In this document: positions 8,563 to 21,340 of the stretch, in pieces
Numbering within the stretch: position 1 is the stretch's first letter
Layout of the letters: each line of letters opens with the position of its first letter
From: Hydrogenovibrio sp. JE_KL2
GTDB lineage: Bacteria > Pseudomonadota > Gammaproteobacteria > Thiomicrospirales > Thiomicrospiraceae
NCBI RefSeq assembly: GCF_009296185.1
Contig: NZ_WBJR01000003.1
Location: forward strand, 186,001-250,000
Direction: 5' to 3'
Length of the DNA stretch: 64,000 nt
Made by a program: the position numbers and the translations under genes
Notes under the pieces: generated by a model
Told to the model about the DNA's origin: nothing
What the model saw: only the letters and a program-made list of their open reading frames with translations
Database searches by the model: none

Positions 8563-9645
8563 ATGATGTTTAAAAGGTTTGAGTCACTATCGAGTCAGTC
8601 GTTATCCTGTTTGGAGAAGCGCTTTCCATCAATTCGAAACCATTCAAAACAATCCGGTTTTATTTTGATGGTGATGCTGATTTTGATGTTGCTCGGTGCC
8701 GCGGCCTATTTTGGTAATTATGCAAAAAACTATGGGTTTACTCATCGCCAGCATGATGTTCAAAAGAGCCTTCAAGAGCTTAATTTTATTAAGCAACAAC
8801 TTTTGACTTACGCTGTTTTTCAACCTGAGCTTTTCCAAAGTAATCTGGTCTCTAATACTGTAACAAATACTGAAATTTCAGCTATTCCCTCTCCTGGTTA
8901 TTTTCCTTGTCCTGACATGGATGGAGATGGTGCTTTGTCTGGAGCGGAAAGTCCATGTAGTAATCCCAGGGTGACTGGGAATGATGCCACAGGTTTTGAC
9001 TATGGCTTTTTACCTGTGCAGTTCAAGACACGTAATTTCTTTTTAAAAGACATCTCCCCTAAGGAATTCTATTACGTCGTCGCAGATCGTTTTGTAAATG
9101 CATCTGGCGACTACAACAATACCACAACACATCGCTATGCGCCTCTGAACGCAGCTCTAACACCATCCAGTGGCCCTGATTTAGGAAGCCCTACAGCATT
9201 GCCCGACAATACTTTGCCTTGGTTACAGGTAAATGGTTCTGGTAACTATGTTGTGCTGATTATTGCGCCGGGTGTACCGCAAACATTTCCAGATGGAACG
9301 TCTCAAGATAGAACCTTGTCAGGCGATGCAAAAACAGTTGTTAGGCAGTATTTGGATATGCGTTTTGATGCTTCAGGCAACAAAATAGATAATGGGAACG
9401 CAGCCGGCGCTCGGTTTTTCTACTCTGGACAGCAATCAAGTCCTACGGTCAATGATATGGTTGTAGGCATTACGTTTGATGAATGGAAAGCAGCGATGGA
9501 GGCCAGAATTAAGGTGCAAAAATCTGCTTTGTGCAGCTTGTCTCCAAGCATTGCACACTGGTTTAATGATTACAGTGCGGTGAGTAACCCGGCGGGAAGC
9601 AATTGGCGAGACCAATTTATTGATGGTCAGGCGGTATGTCCATGA
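8563..9645 (+). CDS. Pilus-associated protein with PilX-like N-terminus
   Basis: A 360-residue protein with a basic N-terminal stretch of about 32 residues, then KQSGFILMVMLILMLLGAAA, a type IV pilin-like hydrophobic helix that lacks the usual Glu at mature position 5. That resembles PilX-type minor pilin-like proteins. The following segment contains PGYFPCPDMDGDG, a variant of the PCPD-x-DxDG motif also found in the next two genes. The C-terminal two thirds is a globular extracytoplasmic domain with a few Cys. It overlaps the next gene by an ATGA junction at 9642-9645. Neighbouring assembly genes (ATPase, platform, secretin) are not in the window, so the system it serves is unknown. Confidence 0.65.
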   Translation: MMFKRFESLSSQSLSCLEKRFPSIRNHSKQSGFILMVMLILMLLGAAAYFGNYAKNYGFTHRQHDVQKSLQELNFIKQQLLTYAVFQPELFQSNLVSNTVTNTEISAIPSPGYFPCPDMDGDGALSGAESPCSNPRVTGNDATGFDYGFLPVQFKTRNFFLKDISPKEFYYVVADRFVNASGDYNNTTTHRYAPLNAALTPSSGPDLGSPTALPDNTLPWLQVNGSGNYVVLIIAPGVPQTFPDGTSQDRTLSGDAKTVVRQYLDMRFDASGNKIDNGNAAGARFFYSGQQSSPTVNDMVVGITFDEWKAAMEARIKVQKSALCSLSPSIAHWFNDYSAVSNPAGSNWRDQFIDGQAVCP

Positions 9646-10517
9646 GGAAGGCGCGCTATTCCTGCATGAAAGGCTTTTCATTGATTGAAATTGCTTTGGC
9701 GTTGCTTTTGGTAGGGATTTTCTTTACCAGTATGTTTGCCTCTACTTCTGCTCTTACGCTGGTTGAAAAACAACAGAAACAAGAGAATGAGATGTCTGAT
9801 ATTCATCAGGCAATGTTGACCTATTTAAAGGTGAATCATCATTTGCCTTGCCCAGATACCGATGGTGATGGAAAAGAGAATAGAAAGATTACTTCTGGCG
9901 TGGCAGTTTGTAAAAGTCGTTCAGGCACGTTGCCTTATCTTGATCTTTCTGTTGGTGGAAAGGATGTTTGGGGAAGTGCCTATTATTACCAAGTGAATGC
10001 AAGGGCTGAAAATAAGAAATATGTGAACGATATGTGCCAAACATCCAGTGTATTTGGTTCTGAGGGGGCGGTAACGGTATCCAATAAACTGGCGTATTGT
10101 TCGAGTGCCCATGTTTATTACTGTCAGGGCTGTGATAGCGTTTGCAGTTCGGCGTGTAAAACAGGTGGTAGTATTGACGTGTCCAGCTTTAATGCACCAC
10201 CTTATATGCAATTAGGGACACCTCCTATTGGGTCTGATAAAGCTGGGAGTGGTACAAACTCTCACAAAAACCTATGGCTAGAAGATGCCTCTGGAAATGA
10301 AATAGAAAACGCCTTGGTTTACGTGGTCGCGTCGTTTGGTGCCGATGGGTTGGTGACTTGGGATAATTGTCAAAAAGCGAGTAGCGCACGCCAAAAAGAG
10401 AATTGCGATGGTGATGAAGTGTTTAGTGAGACCAAAGGCGATAATCAAGATTTTTTGGATGCTATGACGGTGCTTGATGCCAAACGAGCCTTGCTAGAAG
10501 TGGGGGCAATAAAGTGA
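9642..10517 (+). CDS. Type IV pilin-like/pseudopilin protein with PCPD motif
   Basis: About 291 residues. A short leader is followed by MKGFSLIEIALALLLVGIFF, a textbook prepilin peptidase site (G|F with Glu at +5) and N-terminal helix. Then YLKVNHHLPCPDTDGDGKEN, where PCPDTDGDG looks like a calcium-binding-type loop stabilised by a Cys. The rest is Cys-rich (CSSAHVYYCQGCDSVCSSAC), implying several extracytoplasmic disulfides. I chose the ATG at 9642 because it overlaps the preceding stop codon (ATGA); ATG 9636 and 9666 are alternatives. Middle gene of the three-gene pilin-like operon. Confidence 0.7.
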   Translation: MRKARYSCMKGFSLIEIALALLLVGIFFTSMFASTSALTLVEKQQKQENEMSDIHQAMLTYLKVNHHLPCPDTDGDGKENRKITSGVAVCKSRSGTLPYLDLSVGGKDVWGSAYYYQVNARAENKKYVNDMCQTSSVFGSEGAVTVSNKLAYCSSAHVYYCQGCDSVCSSACKTGGSIDVSSFNAPPYMQLGTPPIGSDKAGSGTNSHKNLWLEDASGNEIENALVYVVASFGADGLVTWDNCQKASSARQKENCDGDEVFSETKGDNQDFLDAMTVLDAKRALLEVGAIK

Positions 10518-11326
10518 ATCGAAAAAGTGTGGATTACAGTCAATCATATCGCAAGCAATCTGGTTTTAACTTGGTTGAGTTGGCATTGGTGCTGGTGATT
10601 ATCGGTATTTTGAGTGTCGGTGGGTTTCAAATGATACAATCGCAGCGCGACAGCGCAAAATACAGTAGCTCAAAGCAAAGCTTGCAGCAGGTTAAACAAG
10701 CTTTGTTAGCGTATGCATTGGTGAATCAATATTTGCCTTGTCCAGACACTAATCAAGACGGTAGAGAGAATCGTAACGGTTCAAGGTGTACGGCAGCTAC
10801 CGGGCGACTACCCTATATTGATTTAGGGTTGAATAAAGCCAATGTATCTGATGGCTGGGGGAATCCTATTCGGTATGCAGTCAATCAAGAAGCGGCATCG
10901 GGTAATATTTGCGCGCAAAGTGCATCGCCGCCAGCAGGAAGAGCAGCAAACTATTTCTGCAATACGCCAACGGCGCCCCAAACCGCATTACCGCAGTTTG
11001 ATCTAAACACTTTACCTACTCAGGTGGTGCCAAGTACGGGGGACTATTCCGTTTGTGATGCCTCTGTCAATAATTGTACGGCAGCATCCAGCATGGCTGC
11101 GGATAATCAATCGGTTGTATTGGTTGCTTTCAACAAAGATGGCTATATCTCTAACTGTAATTCGCTGAGTACTCAAGAGCGTGAGAATTGTGATACAGAT
11201 ACGCTTTACTGGGCAGCAAGGTTTAATAACAGTAGCACAGCATTTTTTGATGACACGATTGAAACCATTTCTGGTTACGATATTAAAAAAGCTTTTCTGG
11301 AAAACAATCCGATGGCATTGCAGTGA
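10514..11326 (+). CDS. Type IV pilin-like/pseudopilin protein with PCPD motif
   Basis: A 270-residue protein starting at a GTG that overlaps the preceding TGA (GTGA). It has the prepilin signature KQSGFNLVELALVLVIIGIL with G|F cleavage and Glu+5, then LPCPDTNQDGRENR, aligned with the motif in the gene before it. The C-terminal domain has several Cys (CNTP, CDASVNNC, NCNSLS, NCDTD). The parallel end motifs (ENCDGDE and ENCDTDT in the two genes) suggest duplication. It is the last gene of the overlapping operon; a gap of 119 bp separates it from the next pilin gene. Confidence 0.72.
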   Translation: MNRKSVDYSQSYRKQSGFNLVELALVLVIIGILSVGGFQMIQSQRDSAKYSSSKQSLQQVKQALLAYALVNQYLPCPDTNQDGRENRNGSRCTAATGRLPYIDLGLNKANVSDGWGNPIRYAVNQEAASGNICAQSASPPAGRAANYFCNTPTAPQTALPQFDLNTLPTQVVPSTGDYSVCDASVNNCTAASSMAADNQSVVLVAFNKDGYISNCNSLSTQERENCDTDTLYWAARFNNSSTAFFDDTIETISGYDIKKAFLENNPMALQ

Positions 11327-11445
11327 TAGGGGGGAGTCTGGGCAAAATATTTATATTTAAAGGCGTTATTATTTATTAAAATACAGTATTATTTACGTAA
11401 ATTGCCTTAAAGATATAAGTTTGTAGAATAAGTGAGGAGAGATAC

Positions 11446-12000
11446 ATGTCGCAAACAAATAAAATGCAGTCGCAAAAAGGTTTTACACTGGTTGAGATTG
11501 CAATCGTATTGGTAATCATCGGATTATTGCTGGGTGGTGTTTTGAAAGGACAAGAGTTGATTCAGAATGCCAGAATCAAGGCAACGCAATCTGAAGTGCA
11601 GCAATGGGGCGCAGCTGTCGCTTCCTATCAGGAAAGGCATGAAAATAGATTGCCAGGGGATGATAATACTGCGACAACCAATGCTGGTAACGGTAACGGG
11701 CAAATCACCGGTGGTGAGCGCACCGTGGTGTTTCAACATTTGGCGCTTGATGGGTTGATTAAAGGGAACTATACCGGAACAAATTACCCATCCAATAAAT
11801 GGGGTGGTGAAGTTCAGATTTTGACTAATACTCCAAATGGAGTCTTTGCCTTGGCGGTTTGTTATACAGGCTTAGATCAAGAGACAGCGACAGAATTGGA
11901 CACCAAAATGGATGACGGTAACGGTGCAACTGGTGATGTGCGTCGCAACAACTCTGCTGCCTATACAGCAACCAACAACACAGTTTGTTTCAGAATGTAA
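11446..12000 (+). CDS. Type IV pilin-like/pseudopilin protein, short form
   Basis: A 184-residue protein with the canonical signature QKGFTLVEIAIVLVIIGLLL, including prepilin cleavage site and Glu+5, followed by KGQELIQNARIKATQSEVQQ. The pattern matches small prepilins annotated as type II secretion/pilin proteins. Two Cys (AVCYTG and near the end TVCFRM) could make the C-terminal disulfide loop of pilins. It has its own AT-rich upstream region, a GAGGAGA Shine-Dalgarno and a terminator directly after, so it is probably transcribed separately and may be the more abundant subunit. Confidence 0.75.
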   Translation: MSQTNKMQSQKGFTLVEIAIVLVIIGLLLGGVLKGQELIQNARIKATQSEVQQWGAAVASYQERHENRLPGDDNTATTNAGNGNGQITGGERTVVFQHLALDGLIKGNYTGTNYPSNKWGGEVQILTNTPNGVFALAVCYTGLDQETATELDTKMDDGNGATGDVRRNNSAAYTATNNTVCFRM

Positions 12001-12020
12001 TCAAAGCTATTGTTGTGATG

Positions 12021-12045
12021 AAACCCGGCTTAGTCCGGGTTTTTT
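12021..12045 (+). terminator. Terminator after the short pilin gene
   Basis: AAACCCGG-CTTAGT-CCGGGTTT hairpin followed by a T-run. Confidence 0.88.
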
Positions 12046-12088
12046 GTTTTATGGGGTTTGTTTTATTGTGTGGTAAGGCGTTTAAACA

Positions 12089-12118
12089 TTGACCCAACCT
12101 GGCAGATTTTGCTAGAAT
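12089..12118 (+). promoter_or_regulatory. Candidate miaB promoter embedded in a dispersed repeat
   Basis: TTGACC at 12089-12094 and TAGAAT at 12113-12118 are separated by 18 bp. Bases 12092-12110 (CCCAACCTGGCAGATTTT) are one inverted-orientation copy of the dispersed 18-bp repeat, so the repeat supplies the -35 end and most of the spacer. Inferred from sequence match only. Confidence 0.4.
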
Positions 12119-12242
12119 ACGCGCCCTAAAAATGGATATTTATCAATAACTTCTGTTTGCTTTGAACGGCATTTATCCATGCATTTTTTAGGGTTTCTTG
12201 TTACGTTTTTGCTGTTTTCCTTTACTTGGACTTAGGTTTTTT

Positions 12243-13709
12243 ATGTCAGACACTTCACACGAAGAACTCGCCGCCCGAAGGGGTAAGGCGAGAAATGCTT
12301 CTCCATTCACTGGCGGTTTGTTTATCAAGACTTACGGATGTCAGATGAATGAATACGACTCTGATCGTATGGCGAAATTGCTGGAAAAAACCTACGGGCT
12401 TGGAGCGGTTGAAATGCCTGAGCAAGCGGATATGCTGATTCTCAATACTTGTTCGGTGCGTGAAAAAGCACAAGAAAAAGTGTTTGACGAATTGGGGCGC
12501 TGGAAAAAATGGAAAGCCGAAAAGCCTAATCGTATTATTGCGGTAGGGGGCTGTGTTGCTTCACAGGAAGGGGAGGAGATTCGTAAGCGCTCACCCTTGG
12601 TGGATGTGATTTTTGGCCCTCAGACTTTGCACCGTTTACCGGCAATGATCGACGAGGCCTTATCGATGCGCGATGAAGCTGCACAGGATAAGAAGTTCAA
12701 AAAACGCGCCGTTATCGACATTTCCTTCCCAGAAATCGAGAAGTTCGATAACTTGGCTGCACCAGAGTCTAACGGCGTGTCCGCCTTCGTTTCTGTGATG
12801 GAAGGGTGTTCTAAATATTGTACTTTCTGCGTGGTGCCTTACACCCGTGGAGAAGAGTTCAGTCGTCCATTTGCTGATGTGATGGCAGAAATTGAAACGT
12901 TGGCAGAGCAAGGTGTGCGCGAAGTCAATCTTCTTGGGCAAAACGTTAACGCCTATCGTGGTGTCATGCCGGATGGAGAGATTGCTGACCTAGCGGTGTT
13001 GATTCATGCCGTAAGAGCCGTAGAAGGCATTGATCGTATTCGTTACACCACATCGCACCCAAATGAAATGACGCAAAGTCTGATTGATTGTTATGCGGAA
13101 GTGCCAGAGCTGGTGTCACATTTACACTTGCCGATTCAGTCTGGCGCGGACCGCGTGCTGGCGATGATGAAGCGTAATCATATGGCAATCGAATATAAAG
13201 CAACTATTCGCAAGATTCGCAAATTGCGTCCTAATCTGAGCTTGTCCGGTGACTTTATCATTGGTTTCCCGGGAGAAACTTGTGATGACTTTAAAGAGAC
13301 CTTAGCGCTGGTTAAAGAGTTGAACTATGACCGTTCTTTCAGCTTCATCTATAGCCCACGTCCAGGAACCCCTGCGGCAAGTTTGCCGGATGATGTTGAA
13401 ATGCATACCAAAAAACGACGTCTTCAAGCCTTGCAAGATATGCTGAATGAACAAACGGCAGCAATCAGTAAGTCGATGGAAGGAAGTGTTCAGCGCGTAT
13501 TGGTTGAAAGTCTGTCGCGCAATTCAACAACGGAAGTTTCTGGTCGCACGGAAAATAACCGTGTCGTGAATTTTGAAGGTTCGCCGGAACTCATTGGACA
13601 ATTTGTCGACGTAGAAATCCTTGAGGCTTATGCCAATTCGCTTAAAGGCAAGCTTATTGCCACGCCAGAAGCTGAGAAGTTTGCGCAGCGCCAATACTAC
13701 GCAGTGTGA
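12243..13709 (+). CDS. miaB: tRNA-2-methylthio-N6-dimethylallyladenosine synthase
   Basis: A 488-residue radical-SAM methylthiotransferase that converts i6A37 of tRNAs reading U-starting codons to ms2i6A37. The N-terminal UPF0004 domain carries [20 protein letters not shown] and the NTCSVREKA cysteine, with a third Cys in [10 protein letters not shown]; these hold the auxiliary 4Fe-4S cluster. The radical-SAM motif is [17 protein letters not shown] (CxxxCxxC). A C-terminal TRAM domain follows. I prefer the ATG at 12243 over an in-frame TTG at 12198. It heads the conserved miaB-ybeZ-ybeY-corC-lnt order, though a repeat element separates it from ybeZ. Confidence 0.97.
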   Translation: MSDTSHEELAARRGKARNASPFTGGLFIKTYGCQMNEYDSDRMAKLLEKTYGLGAVEMPEQADMLILNTCSVREKAQEKVFDELGRWKKWKAEKPNRIIAVGGCVASQEGEEIRKRSPLVDVIFGPQTLHRLPAMIDEALSMRDEAAQDKKFKKRAVIDISFPEIEKFDNLAAPESNGVSAFVSVMEGCSKYCTFCVVPYTRGEEFSRPFADVMAEIETLAEQGVREVNLLGQNVNAYRGVMPDGEIADLAVLIHAVRAVEGIDRIRYTTSHPNEMTQSLIDCYAEVPELVSHLHLPIQSGADRVLAMMKRNHMAIEYKATIRKIRKLRPNLSLSGDFIIGFPGETCDDFKETLALVKELNYDRSFSFIYSPRPGTPAASLPDDVEMHTKKRRLQALQDMLNEQTAAISKSMEGSVQRVLVESLSRNSTTEVSGRTENNRVVNFEGSPELIGQFVDVEILEAYANSLKGKLIATPEAEKFAQRQYYAV

Positions 13710-13741
13710 GTTTTAGCGAGCACTCATAGACGATCGGTTAA

Positions 13742-14006
13742 AGGGCACCTCGAATAACCCCCGATGGATTCTGGCAACGCCAAATTTGACAGGACAAGGC
13801 GAGAAGTTGAAGCAATGTCTAGACCTTGTGAGACTTCGCAACGCAGGGCTGTCGAACTTGGCTAAGCCCCTTCGGGCGAGATTTAAAGGTCACTTCTTCG
13901 TTGTTGTGCGCTTTGACCTTAGAATGACTAAACTCGGCAACGCTCGTCTAGAAGAAGTGGCCTTTAAGTCTCGCAGAATCTCATTGGTGTTTTTTCGAGA
14001 TGCCCT
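13742..14006. repeat. MITE-like element with imperfect terminal inverted repeats
   Basis: The ends 13743-13773 (GGGCACCTCGAATAACC...) and 13974-14005 (...TTTTTTCGAGATGCCC) are imperfect inverted repeats of about 31 bp. Inside, GCGAGATTTAAAGGTCACTT at 13876 is the near-perfect inverse of the sequence at 13951-13974. The transcript would fold into a long double hairpin. An open frame across it (13786-14034) has no protein-like features. It fills most of the miaB-ybeZ gap. Confidence 0.7.
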
Positions 14007-14081
14007 AAATTCTTCATTGTATTTATATCAGTAATTCATTAAGATTTTGTAATCGATTTCAAATAAGGCAATATCAGGCTT

Positions 14082-15059
14082 TTGACAACCCTTCATACCA
14101 TACAGTTCCAACTCTCTCCCGAACAGAATGATGCTTTGGTGAATCTTTGCGGCTGGCAAAGTGAGCACATCGCTCAAGTTGAGTTACGCCTAGGGGTTGA
14201 GATCAACCATCTTGGCTTTAAATTCAGTGTCACCGGGCTTCCTGAAAGATTGGTGAAAACGGAAAGCTTTCTGCGTGATTTGTACGCGCAAGCTTTAAAA
14301 GAGCCGCTTGATCCTGAAAAAATACACATGGCGTTGCAGTCCGTTGGTTATGACGAAGCCAAAACGGTGGATGACTCTGAAGTCCTCATCAAAACCCGTA
14401 AGAAAACCATCAAGACCCGTAACCCGAATCAATCGAACTATCTCAAATCCATCCAGCAGTATGATGTGAACTTCGGTATTGGTCCTGCAGGAACGGGTAA
14501 GACTTATCTGGCGGTTGCAGCGGCAGTTGAAGCGCTGGAAAGGGAAGATGTTCGTCGTATTATCCTGACGCGTCCAGCGGTTGAAGCGGGTGAGAAGCTT
14601 GGTTTTCTTCCTGGAGATTTGAATCAAAAGGTGGATCCTTATTTGCGCCCACTATTTGATGCACTGTTTGAGATGCTCGGTTTTGAACAGGTTGAGCGTA
14701 TGATCGAACGCCATATTATAGAAATTGCCCCTCTGGCGTTTATGCGTGGACGCACCTTGAATGAAGCCTTCATTATTCTGGATGAGGCGCAAAACACCAC
14801 CACCGAGCAAATGAAAATGTTTTTGACGCGTATCGGTTTTGGCTCGAAAGCGGTTATCACCGGAGATATTACCCAGTGTGATTTGCCGAAAAGTCAAAAA
14901 TCAGGGTTACGTCATGTCATAGAAGTATTAGAAGGCGTGCCGGAGATTGGCTTTACCTTTTATCAATCCAAAGACGTTGTTCGCCATACCCTTGTACAAA
15001 AGATTGTTCAGGCTTACGATGTCTTCGATAGAAGGCAGTCTGAAGGAGCGGCAGGATGA
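14082..15059 (+). CDS. ybeZ: PhoH-family ATPase YbeZ
   Basis: A 325-residue cytoplasmic P-loop ATPase. Walker A is [11 protein letters not shown], Walker B is [10 protein letters not shown], and [18 protein letters not shown] is the typical PhoH block. The family is linked to RNA metabolism and works next to the YbeY endoribonuclease. The only plausible start upstream of the conserved region is the TTG at 14082, which has a weak ribosome site. The stop overlaps the ybeY start by ATGA, indicating coupling. Confidence 0.93.
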   Translation: MTTLHTIQFQLSPEQNDALVNLCGWQSEHIAQVELRLGVEINHLGFKFSVTGLPERLVKTESFLRDLYAQALKEPLDPEKIHMALQSVGYDEAKTVDDSEVLIKTRKKTIKTRNPNQSNYLKSIQQYDVNFGIGPAGTGKTYLAVAAAVEALEREDVRRIILTRPAVEAGEKLGFLPGDLNQKVDPYLRPLFDALFEMLGFEQVERMIERHIIEIAPLAFMRGRTLNEAFIILDEAQNTTTEQMKMFLTRIGFGSKAVITGDITQCDLPKSQKSGLRHVIEVLEGVPEIGFTFYQSKDVVRHTLVQKIVQAYDVFDRRQSEGAAG

Positions 15060-15544
15060 TTCATATAGATTATCAAGTCGAATTGGTTTCCGGCGAATCC
15101 ATTGAACTACCGACACTGGAGCAATGTGAGTCTTGGGTGGCCGCCTCATTGATGCAGGATTGGGCTTCCGGTGAAGTTGAGATGGTGATTCGTATTGTCG
15201 AAGAAAACGAAAGCCAGACTTTGAACCGAGATTATCGCGGGAAAGATTGCCCGACGAATGTACTGTCTTTTCCGTTTGAAAACCCACCGGGATTGTTGGA
15301 GCTGGAAGAAGAGTTGCCTTATTTGGGTGATTTGATCATTTGCGCACCAGTTGTAGCGCGCGAAGCGGCGGAACAACATAAGCCGATTATTGCCCATTGG
15401 GCACACATGATTGTGCATGGTTGCTTGCATTTGCAAGGGTATGACCATATGAATGATGCTGAGGCCGAGGAAATGGAAGCGCTGGAAACGGAGATTTTGA
15501 CGGGACTGGGCTTTGACTCGCCGTATCAACCAATTGAAGAATAG
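15056..15544 (+). CDS. ybeY: Endoribonuclease YbeY
   Basis: A 162-residue single-strand-specific zinc endoribonuclease involved in 16S rRNA 3'-end maturation and 70S quality control. The metal-binding H-x3-H-x5-H motif is seen in [15 protein letters not shown], and the earlier TNVLSFPFE segment is also conserved. The start overlaps the ybeZ stop codon. Full length and intact. Confidence 0.96.
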   Translation: MIHIDYQVELVSGESIELPTLEQCESWVAASLMQDWASGEVEMVIRIVEENESQTLNRDYRGKDCPTNVLSFPFENPPGLLELEEELPYLGDLIICAPVVAREAAEQHKPIIAHWAHMIVHGCLHLQGYDHMNDAEAEEMEALETEILTGLGFDSPYQPIEE

Positions 15545-15601
15545 GTTTTAAACACTTGCCATTAAAATGTCATTTTTAGTGGCTAAGATAAATTGCAGAT
15601 T

Positions 15602-15684
15602 GAGAGCTTTGCATGAGTAGGGCGCGAGGGAAAAATGAGATTTCAGTCATTTTTATTCGTGAACCCATCTCGTGCAAAGCTCTC
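15602..15684. repeat. Short copy of the GAGAGCTTTGCATGAG palindromic element
   Basis: Terminal inverted repeats GAGAGCTTTGCATGAG (15602-15617) and CTCGTGCAAAGCTCTC (15669-15684) enclose about 51 bp. It is an 83-bp version of the 160-bp elements at 25077 and 39277, probably an internal deletion. Its right end lies 24 bp before the corC start. Confidence 0.85.
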
Positions 15685-15707
15685 ATATTAAGGAGAAAAC
15701 AGCTCGC

Positions 15708-16568
15708 ATGAGTAGTGACACTAGTAGCGGCTCTTCGTGGCTTGAAAGATTTGCAAAGATTTTTTCAGGCGAACCGGAGAGTCGGGAAGATTTAGAAACC
15801 CTTTTGGAAGAAGCAGAAGCTCAAGATCTGATTGAGCACGATGCCTTGATGATGATTAAGGGGGTGTTAAATGTGTTCGAAACCCGTGTGCGGGATGTCA
15901 TGGTGCCCAAGGTTCAGCTGAGCTTTGTCGATGAGGCTGACCCAATCGAAGTGATTTTGGATAAGATTCTGGAGTCTGCCCATTCCCGTTATCCCGTTTT
16001 TTCTGCGGATACCGATGAAGTCGTTGGTATCTTGCTGGCAAAAGATGTATTGCAAGCTGTGACCAAACATAGTTTGACAGAATTGTCTCAGTTGAGAGAG
16101 TTGTATCGTGCGCCGGTCATGGTGTCGGAAAGTAAACGATTGAATATACTGTTGAAGGAATTCAAGAAAAGCCGTAACCACATGGCGCTCGTCGTTGACG
16201 AGTATGGTGAGCTTGCAGGTCTGGTAACGATTGAAGATGTGTTGGAAGAAATCGTTGGTGACATCGAAGATGAACACGACGAAAGTGAAGATAACATTCA
16301 AAAGCACATCTCAGGCGGTTACTTAGTGGAGGCGATTACGTCCCTTGAAGACTTTAACAAGTTTTTCAAAACTGATTTGGAAGATGAGCAGTTGGAAACG
16401 ATAGGTGGTTTGATTTCAAAAGACCTGGGGCGCATTCCTTCCGAAGAGGAAGAGTTTGAGTTTGCAGGCCTGATGTTTAAGGTTTTGAAAGCCGACGGAC
16501 GTCGTGTTGATTGCTTTATCGTTTCACCATTGGAAACCGGTGAAGGCGTCTCGCAACCGGCGGATTAA
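15708..16568 (+). CDS. corC: CorC/YbeX-type CBS-domain protein
   Basis: A 286-residue cytoplasmic protein with two CBS domains (around [20 protein letters not shown] and [18 protein letters not shown], with [20 protein letters not shown]) and a C-terminal CorC/HlyC transporter-associated domain ending in [11 protein letters not shown]. The family is tied to magnesium and cobalt homeostasis and ribosome maintenance. I use the ATG at 15708 ([11 protein letters not shown]), which matches the usual CorC N-terminus. An in-frame GTG at 15672 lies inside the repeat and is unlikely. AGGAG lies at 15691-15695, a rather long 12 bases upstream. Confidence 0.92.
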   Translation: MSSDTSSGSSWLERFAKIFSGEPESREDLETLLEEAEAQDLIEHDALMMIKGVLNVFETRVRDVMVPKVQLSFVDEADPIEVILDKILESAHSRYPVFSADTDEVVGILLAKDVLQAVTKHSLTELSQLRELYRAPVMVSESKRLNILLKEFKKSRNHMALVVDEYGELAGLVTIEDVLEEIVGDIEDEHDESEDNIQKHISGGYLVEAITSLEDFNKFFKTDLEDEQLETIGGLISKDLGRIPSEEEEFEFAGLMFKVLKADGRRVDCFIVSPLETGEGVSQPAD

Positions 16569-16657
16569 TTTGTTTATCACACTCTTGCGGTGTTAATAAT
16601 GATAAAAATGGAAGGAGCAGTGTTGCTCCTTTTTTATGTTAACTTGAAGAACTGTTC

Positions 16658-18211
16658 ATGAAATTTTTTAAAGCGATTGCAAAGCCTTTTACTGTTTTTA
16701 ATCCTGACCGTTCTGCCCTCTATGCATTGGTATTGGGAGCGGCAAGTGTCCTGGGGTTTGCGCCCTTTAATATTTCGCCGGCCATGTTGGCAGCTTTGAT
16801 GGGGTTGTTTTTCTTATGGCAAAAAGCTGAAACCAGTTTTGAAGCCATGCGTATCGGCTTATGGTTCGGGTTGGGTATGTTCGGTTTAGGGACTAGCTGG
16901 CTATTTTCCAGTATGTACTTCTACTCTGGCATGAACATCATAACTTCCGCTTTGGCGACCTTTGTTTTTGTTCTGTTCCTGTCGCTTTATCTCTTAATCG
17001 CCGGGTTAATCGTTGCGAAACTCAAGCAAACCAATCCAGACAGACAATGGATCGATCTGGCGATAATGATGCCGTTGGTTTGGGTGTTGATGGAATGGAT
17101 TCGTGGTTCTTGGTTTACCGGTTTTCCTTTTCTCTTGGCGGGTAACACGCACCTAGGTACTTGGTTAGATGGTTATGCGCCGGTGTTTGGTGTGTTGGGT
17201 GTTAGTTGGGCGATAGCGACTTCCGCAGGGTTGTTTGTGTTGTTGCTCAAGTCGAGACTATGGCTACCCATCAGTGCAGCATTTGCTTGTATTTGGTTGT
17301 TGGGTGCTGGCCTGAAACAAATCACTTGGGTGCATCCAGAAGGAAAACCTATCAAGGTGGCGTTGGTTCAAGGCAATATTCCGCAAGATAAAAAATGGCT
17401 TGCATCCGAGTTCATGCCTTCGATGAAAACCTATGTCAGTTTGACGAAAAAGAGCATGGATGCGGATGTCATTGTCTGGCCAGAAACCGCGATTCCTGCC
17501 TACTTCGATTTGGTACAAGAGGGTGTTTTAAATTCCTTTATTCGTGATGCTAAATTACTTGAGAAAGATATTTTGCTCGGTGTGATTGCCCGAACAGACG
17601 ACCATGAAAAATATTACAACGCGCTGGTGAACGCTCGTAATCCTCAAGAGTTTTATTACAAAAAACACTTGGTGCCATTCAGCGAATATTTCCCATTTTC
17701 CAATTTCTTCAAGGCATTGAGCTTGTTGTTCAATATTCCATTCTCCGAGTTTAGCGAAGGCGATGTGGTGAATAAGCCCATGAAGTTGGGGGGGCAAATG
17801 GCAGGTGTGACCATTTGCTATGAAATTGCGTTTGGCGATGAGATGGCAAAAACCGTCGCGAAGACGCGTTACCTGATTACGGTGAGTAACGATGCGTGGT
17901 TTGCCCATACTTTCGAGCCTGCACAACAGGTGCAGGACGTACAAATGCGCGCGCTGGAGTTGGGGCGTGAAATTGCTCGTAGTACCAATACCGGCTATAC
18001 CATGATTGTCGGTGTGGATGGTCAAATCAAAGCCAAAATTCCTGCCTATAAAGCCGGCGTATTGAAAGGCGATGTACAGCCTTATGTTGGCGAAACTTTC
18101 TTTGCTAAGTGGAAACTGCTACCGATTCAGATATTGATGGCGATTGGGTTGGTGTTTGTACTAGGGGCAAGACTTTATAAGTCACGGAAAAAGGCTGTTT
18201 CCGCTGAGTGA
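16658..18211 (+). CDS. lnt: Apolipoprotein N-acyltransferase
   Basis: A 517-residue inner-membrane enzyme that adds the third acyl chain to lipoproteins. Several N-terminal membrane helices (residues about 15-225) are followed by the periplasmic nitrilase-like domain starting at IKVALVQGNIPQDKKW. The catalytic Glu is in VWPETAIPAYF, the Lys in YYKKHLVPFSEYFPF and the Cys in GVTICYEIAFGDE. A last membrane helix is followed by a basic tail. It follows corC by about 90 bp, as in the E. coli order. Confidence 0.96.
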   Translation: MKFFKAIAKPFTVFNPDRSALYALVLGAASVLGFAPFNISPAMLAALMGLFFLWQKAETSFEAMRIGLWFGLGMFGLGTSWLFSSMYFYSGMNIITSALATFVFVLFLSLYLLIAGLIVAKLKQTNPDRQWIDLAIMMPLVWVLMEWIRGSWFTGFPFLLAGNTHLGTWLDGYAPVFGVLGVSWAIATSAGLFVLLLKSRLWLPISAAFACIWLLGAGLKQITWVHPEGKPIKVALVQGNIPQDKKWLASEFMPSMKTYVSLTKKSMDADVIVWPETAIPAYFDLVQEGVLNSFIRDAKLLEKDILLGVIARTDDHEKYYNALVNARNPQEFYYKKHLVPFSEYFPFSNFFKALSLLFNIPFSEFSEGDVVNKPMKLGGQMAGVTICYEIAFGDEMAKTVAKTRYLITVSNDAWFAHTFEPAQQVQDVQMRALELGREIARSTNTGYTMIVGVDGQIKAKIPAYKAGVLKGDVQPYVGETFFAKWKLLPIQILMAIGLVFVLGARLYKSRKKAVSAE

Positions 18212-18219
18212 GACGTTCT

Positions 18220-18261
18220 ACCCAACCTGGTAGATTTTCACTAAAATCTGCCAGGTTGGGT
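18220..18261. repeat. Inverted pair of the 18-bp repeat, convergent-gene position
   Basis: CCCAACCTGGTAGATTTT (18221-18238) and AAAATCTGCCAGGTTGGG (18243-18260) form a near-perfect hairpin with a 4-base loop. It lies between the convergent lnt and YbeL-like genes, where it may act as a terminator for both. Similar pairs are at 24376, 37610 and 60494, with single units at 3692, 12092, 21358, 24734 and 44660. Confidence 0.85.
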
Positions 18262-18276
18262 ATTGAGCGTTTTGGC

Positions 18277-21337
<3,061 letters not shown>

Positions 21338-21340
21338 AAA

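Noticed and set aside
13786-14034. 82-codon frame between miaB and ybeZ
   Set aside because: It lies wholly within the inverted-repeat element and has no protein-like features.
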